DNA from: JAHCHG01 sp041745765
GTDB taxonomy: Bacteria; Acidobacteriota; Blastocatellia; Pyrinomonadales; Pyrinomonadaceae
NCBI GenBank assembly: GCA_041745765.1
Contig: JBGTIH010000194.1
Span: 1-12,783, forward strand
Direction: 5' to 3'
DNA length: 12,783 nucleotides
Part shown: positions 12,022-12,783 of the stretch, piece by piece
How the letters are laid out: each line of letters opens with the position of its first letter
How positions within the stretch are numbered: position 1 is the first letter of the stretch
The notes under the pieces: generated by a model
What the model was told of the DNA's origin: nothing
Database searches by the model: none
What the model saw: the letters and a program-made list of their open reading frames with translations, nothing else
Position numbers and translations under genes: made by a program

Positions 12022-12101
12022 CCCGCGAATAAACGCGAAAATGCGCTAAAATATTCTTTTTATTTTTAATTTTTTCGCGAAATTTCGCGCCTTTTCGCGG
12101 G
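12022..12101. repeat. Two-armed decamer repeat element upstream of the DinB-family gene
   Basis: The left arm (12022-12046) contains CGCGAATAAA, CGCGAAAATG and CGCTAAAATA in tandem. The right arm (12077-12101) contains the inverse units (TTTTTCGCGA, AATTTCGCGC, CTTTTCGCGG). The arms pair at 20 of 25 positions around a 30-nt spacer. It fills the whole gap between the DUF2237 and DinB genes and ends 10 nt before the ATG at 12112. Confidence 0.75.
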
Positions 12102-12111
12102 CAAAAATAAA

Positions 12112-12582
12112 ATGAATTCAATCGAACATCTACGCGAACTTTATCTTTACAATGATTGGGCAAATCGCCGTTTAATTACGGCTTTAAAACTCGCGCCGAG
12201 CGAGAAGGCACTAAAAATTCTGGCGCATATTTTAATCACCGAACAGGAATATTACGCGCGTTTGTTCGGCAAAAATTCGACCGGATTCGATTTCTGGCAG
12301 GAATTGTCTTTAGAAGAATGCAGCCGTTTGGCGATGGAAAACGCCGAAAATTACGAGGGATTATTAAAGCGATTCGACGACGAAGGTTTGGGGCAGATCG
12401 CGCATTATAAAACGAGCGAAGGCAAACCCGTTTCAAACACGTTCCGCGAAGTTTTAACGCACGTACTCTTTAATTCGATGAACCATCGCGGTCAGGCAAA
12501 CGCGGCAATCAGAGAAAACGGCTTTGCGCCGCCCGTAACCGATTATATTATTTATGTGCGGGAATTTATGAAGAAAATTTAA
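12112..12582 (+). CDS. DinB/YfiT-like four-helix-bundle protein
   Basis: The 156-residue protein fits the DinB superfamily of metal-binding four-helix bundles, which includes thiol-dependent transferases. Residues seen are the N-terminal LRELYLYNDWANRRL (7-21), H39 in LAHILITEQEYYARL (38-52), and the C-terminal LTHVLFNSMNHRGQANAAI (115-133). H39, H117 and H125 are available as metal ligands. In many relatives the last motif reads with more histidines (NH..HHRGQ); here N121 and N124 stand in two of those places, so the metal site may be altered. The function is probably a transferase or detoxification enzyme of unknown substrate. Its leader consists of the decamer repeat element. Confidence 0.9.
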   Translation: MNSIEHLRELYLYNDWANRRLITALKLAPSEKALKILAHILITEQEYYARLFGKNSTGFDFWQELSLEECSRLAMENAENYEGLLKRFDDEGLGQIAHYKTSEGKPVSNTFREVLTHVLFNSMNHRGQANAAIRENGFAPPVTDYIIYVREFMKKI

Positions 12583-12783
12583 ATTATTAAATCAGGAAAT
12601 TCCTTTATGAACTTTGCTTTATTTTTTTCACCGTTATTAAGCATCAATACCTTCGCCAAAAAGATATTTGAAAAATTGAGATAAAAAGTGAAATGAAACG
12701 AGTAATTTAGTAGATTGATTTGAACAAAATTATTCAACTAAAGACCCGATTCATTTCAATGGATATAATATCAGTTTTTGCTT
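12583..12783. other. Terminal 200 nt without a recognisable gene
   Basis: The stretch is A+T-rich with no supported reading frame. A perfect TATAAT (12764-12769, plus strand) lies near the end without a good -35, so a promoter for a gene beyond the window is possible but weak. Confidence 0.4.

Noticed and set aside
12741..12769. Complete promoter at the right end of the window
   Set aside because: The TATAAT is good, but no acceptable -35 lies 16-18 bp upstream and the downstream gene is outside the window.

Overview
The window looks like a piece of a bacterial chromosome with low-to-moderate G+C content. My best guess is an Acidobacteriota-type organism (Blastocatellia/Pyrinomonadales-like). 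This rests on codon style, weak Shine-Dalgarno signals, a futalosine-route menaquinone gene (mqnD) and the mixture of conserved small genes; no phylogenetic marker proves it. No rRNA, tRNA or CRISPR array was seen. The first base coincides with the end of an insertion sequence, so the window may start at a contig break caused by a multicopy element.

Layout. 1-1058: a complete IS630-family insertion sequence (minus strand) with 22-bp imperfect terminal inverted repeats, flanking TA, and a transposase split over two frames at a run of nine A (probable -1 frameshift). 1059-2157: two small minus-strand membrane-protein genes and the apparent tail of a lost gene. 2158-2515: a regulatory region with paired 9-bp direct repeats lying inside plausible promoters. 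2516-3391: a CarH/LitR-like B12-dependent photoreceptor repressor. 3392-3678: a perfect 28-bp inverted-repeat (REPIN-like) element and a good promoter. 3679-5115: a secreted trypsin-like protease with a TPR tail. 5149-5943: larB on the minus strand, with a terminator-like hairpin in its leader and a repeat-derived C-terminus. 6440-8658: a tight operon ubiX - methyltransferase - mqnD, consistent with menaquinone synthesis by the futalosine route. 8850-9230: a four-helix membrane protein. 9231-9886: a gene-poor stretch with stacked hairpins, a second REPIN-like element and the remnant of a PIN-domain toxin/antitoxin pair. 9887-12582: small conserved genes (zinc-ribbon protein, GrpB family, DUF779, ArsC/Spx family, DUF2237, DinB family).

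The most unusual property is the intergenic DNA. Five two-armed elements of unrelated sequence share one architecture: inverted arms of 13-36 nt around a 30-39 nt spacer. Three of them are built from, or resemble, 8-10 nt units repeated in tandem. Several end 7-10 nt before a start codon, where a Shine-Dalgarno site would normally lie. One has become the 3' end of larB. The second notable system is the CarH-like regulator, whose own promoter region carries two similar direct-repeat blocks that look like operators.

All functional names come from reading motifs in the translations. No database search was possible.
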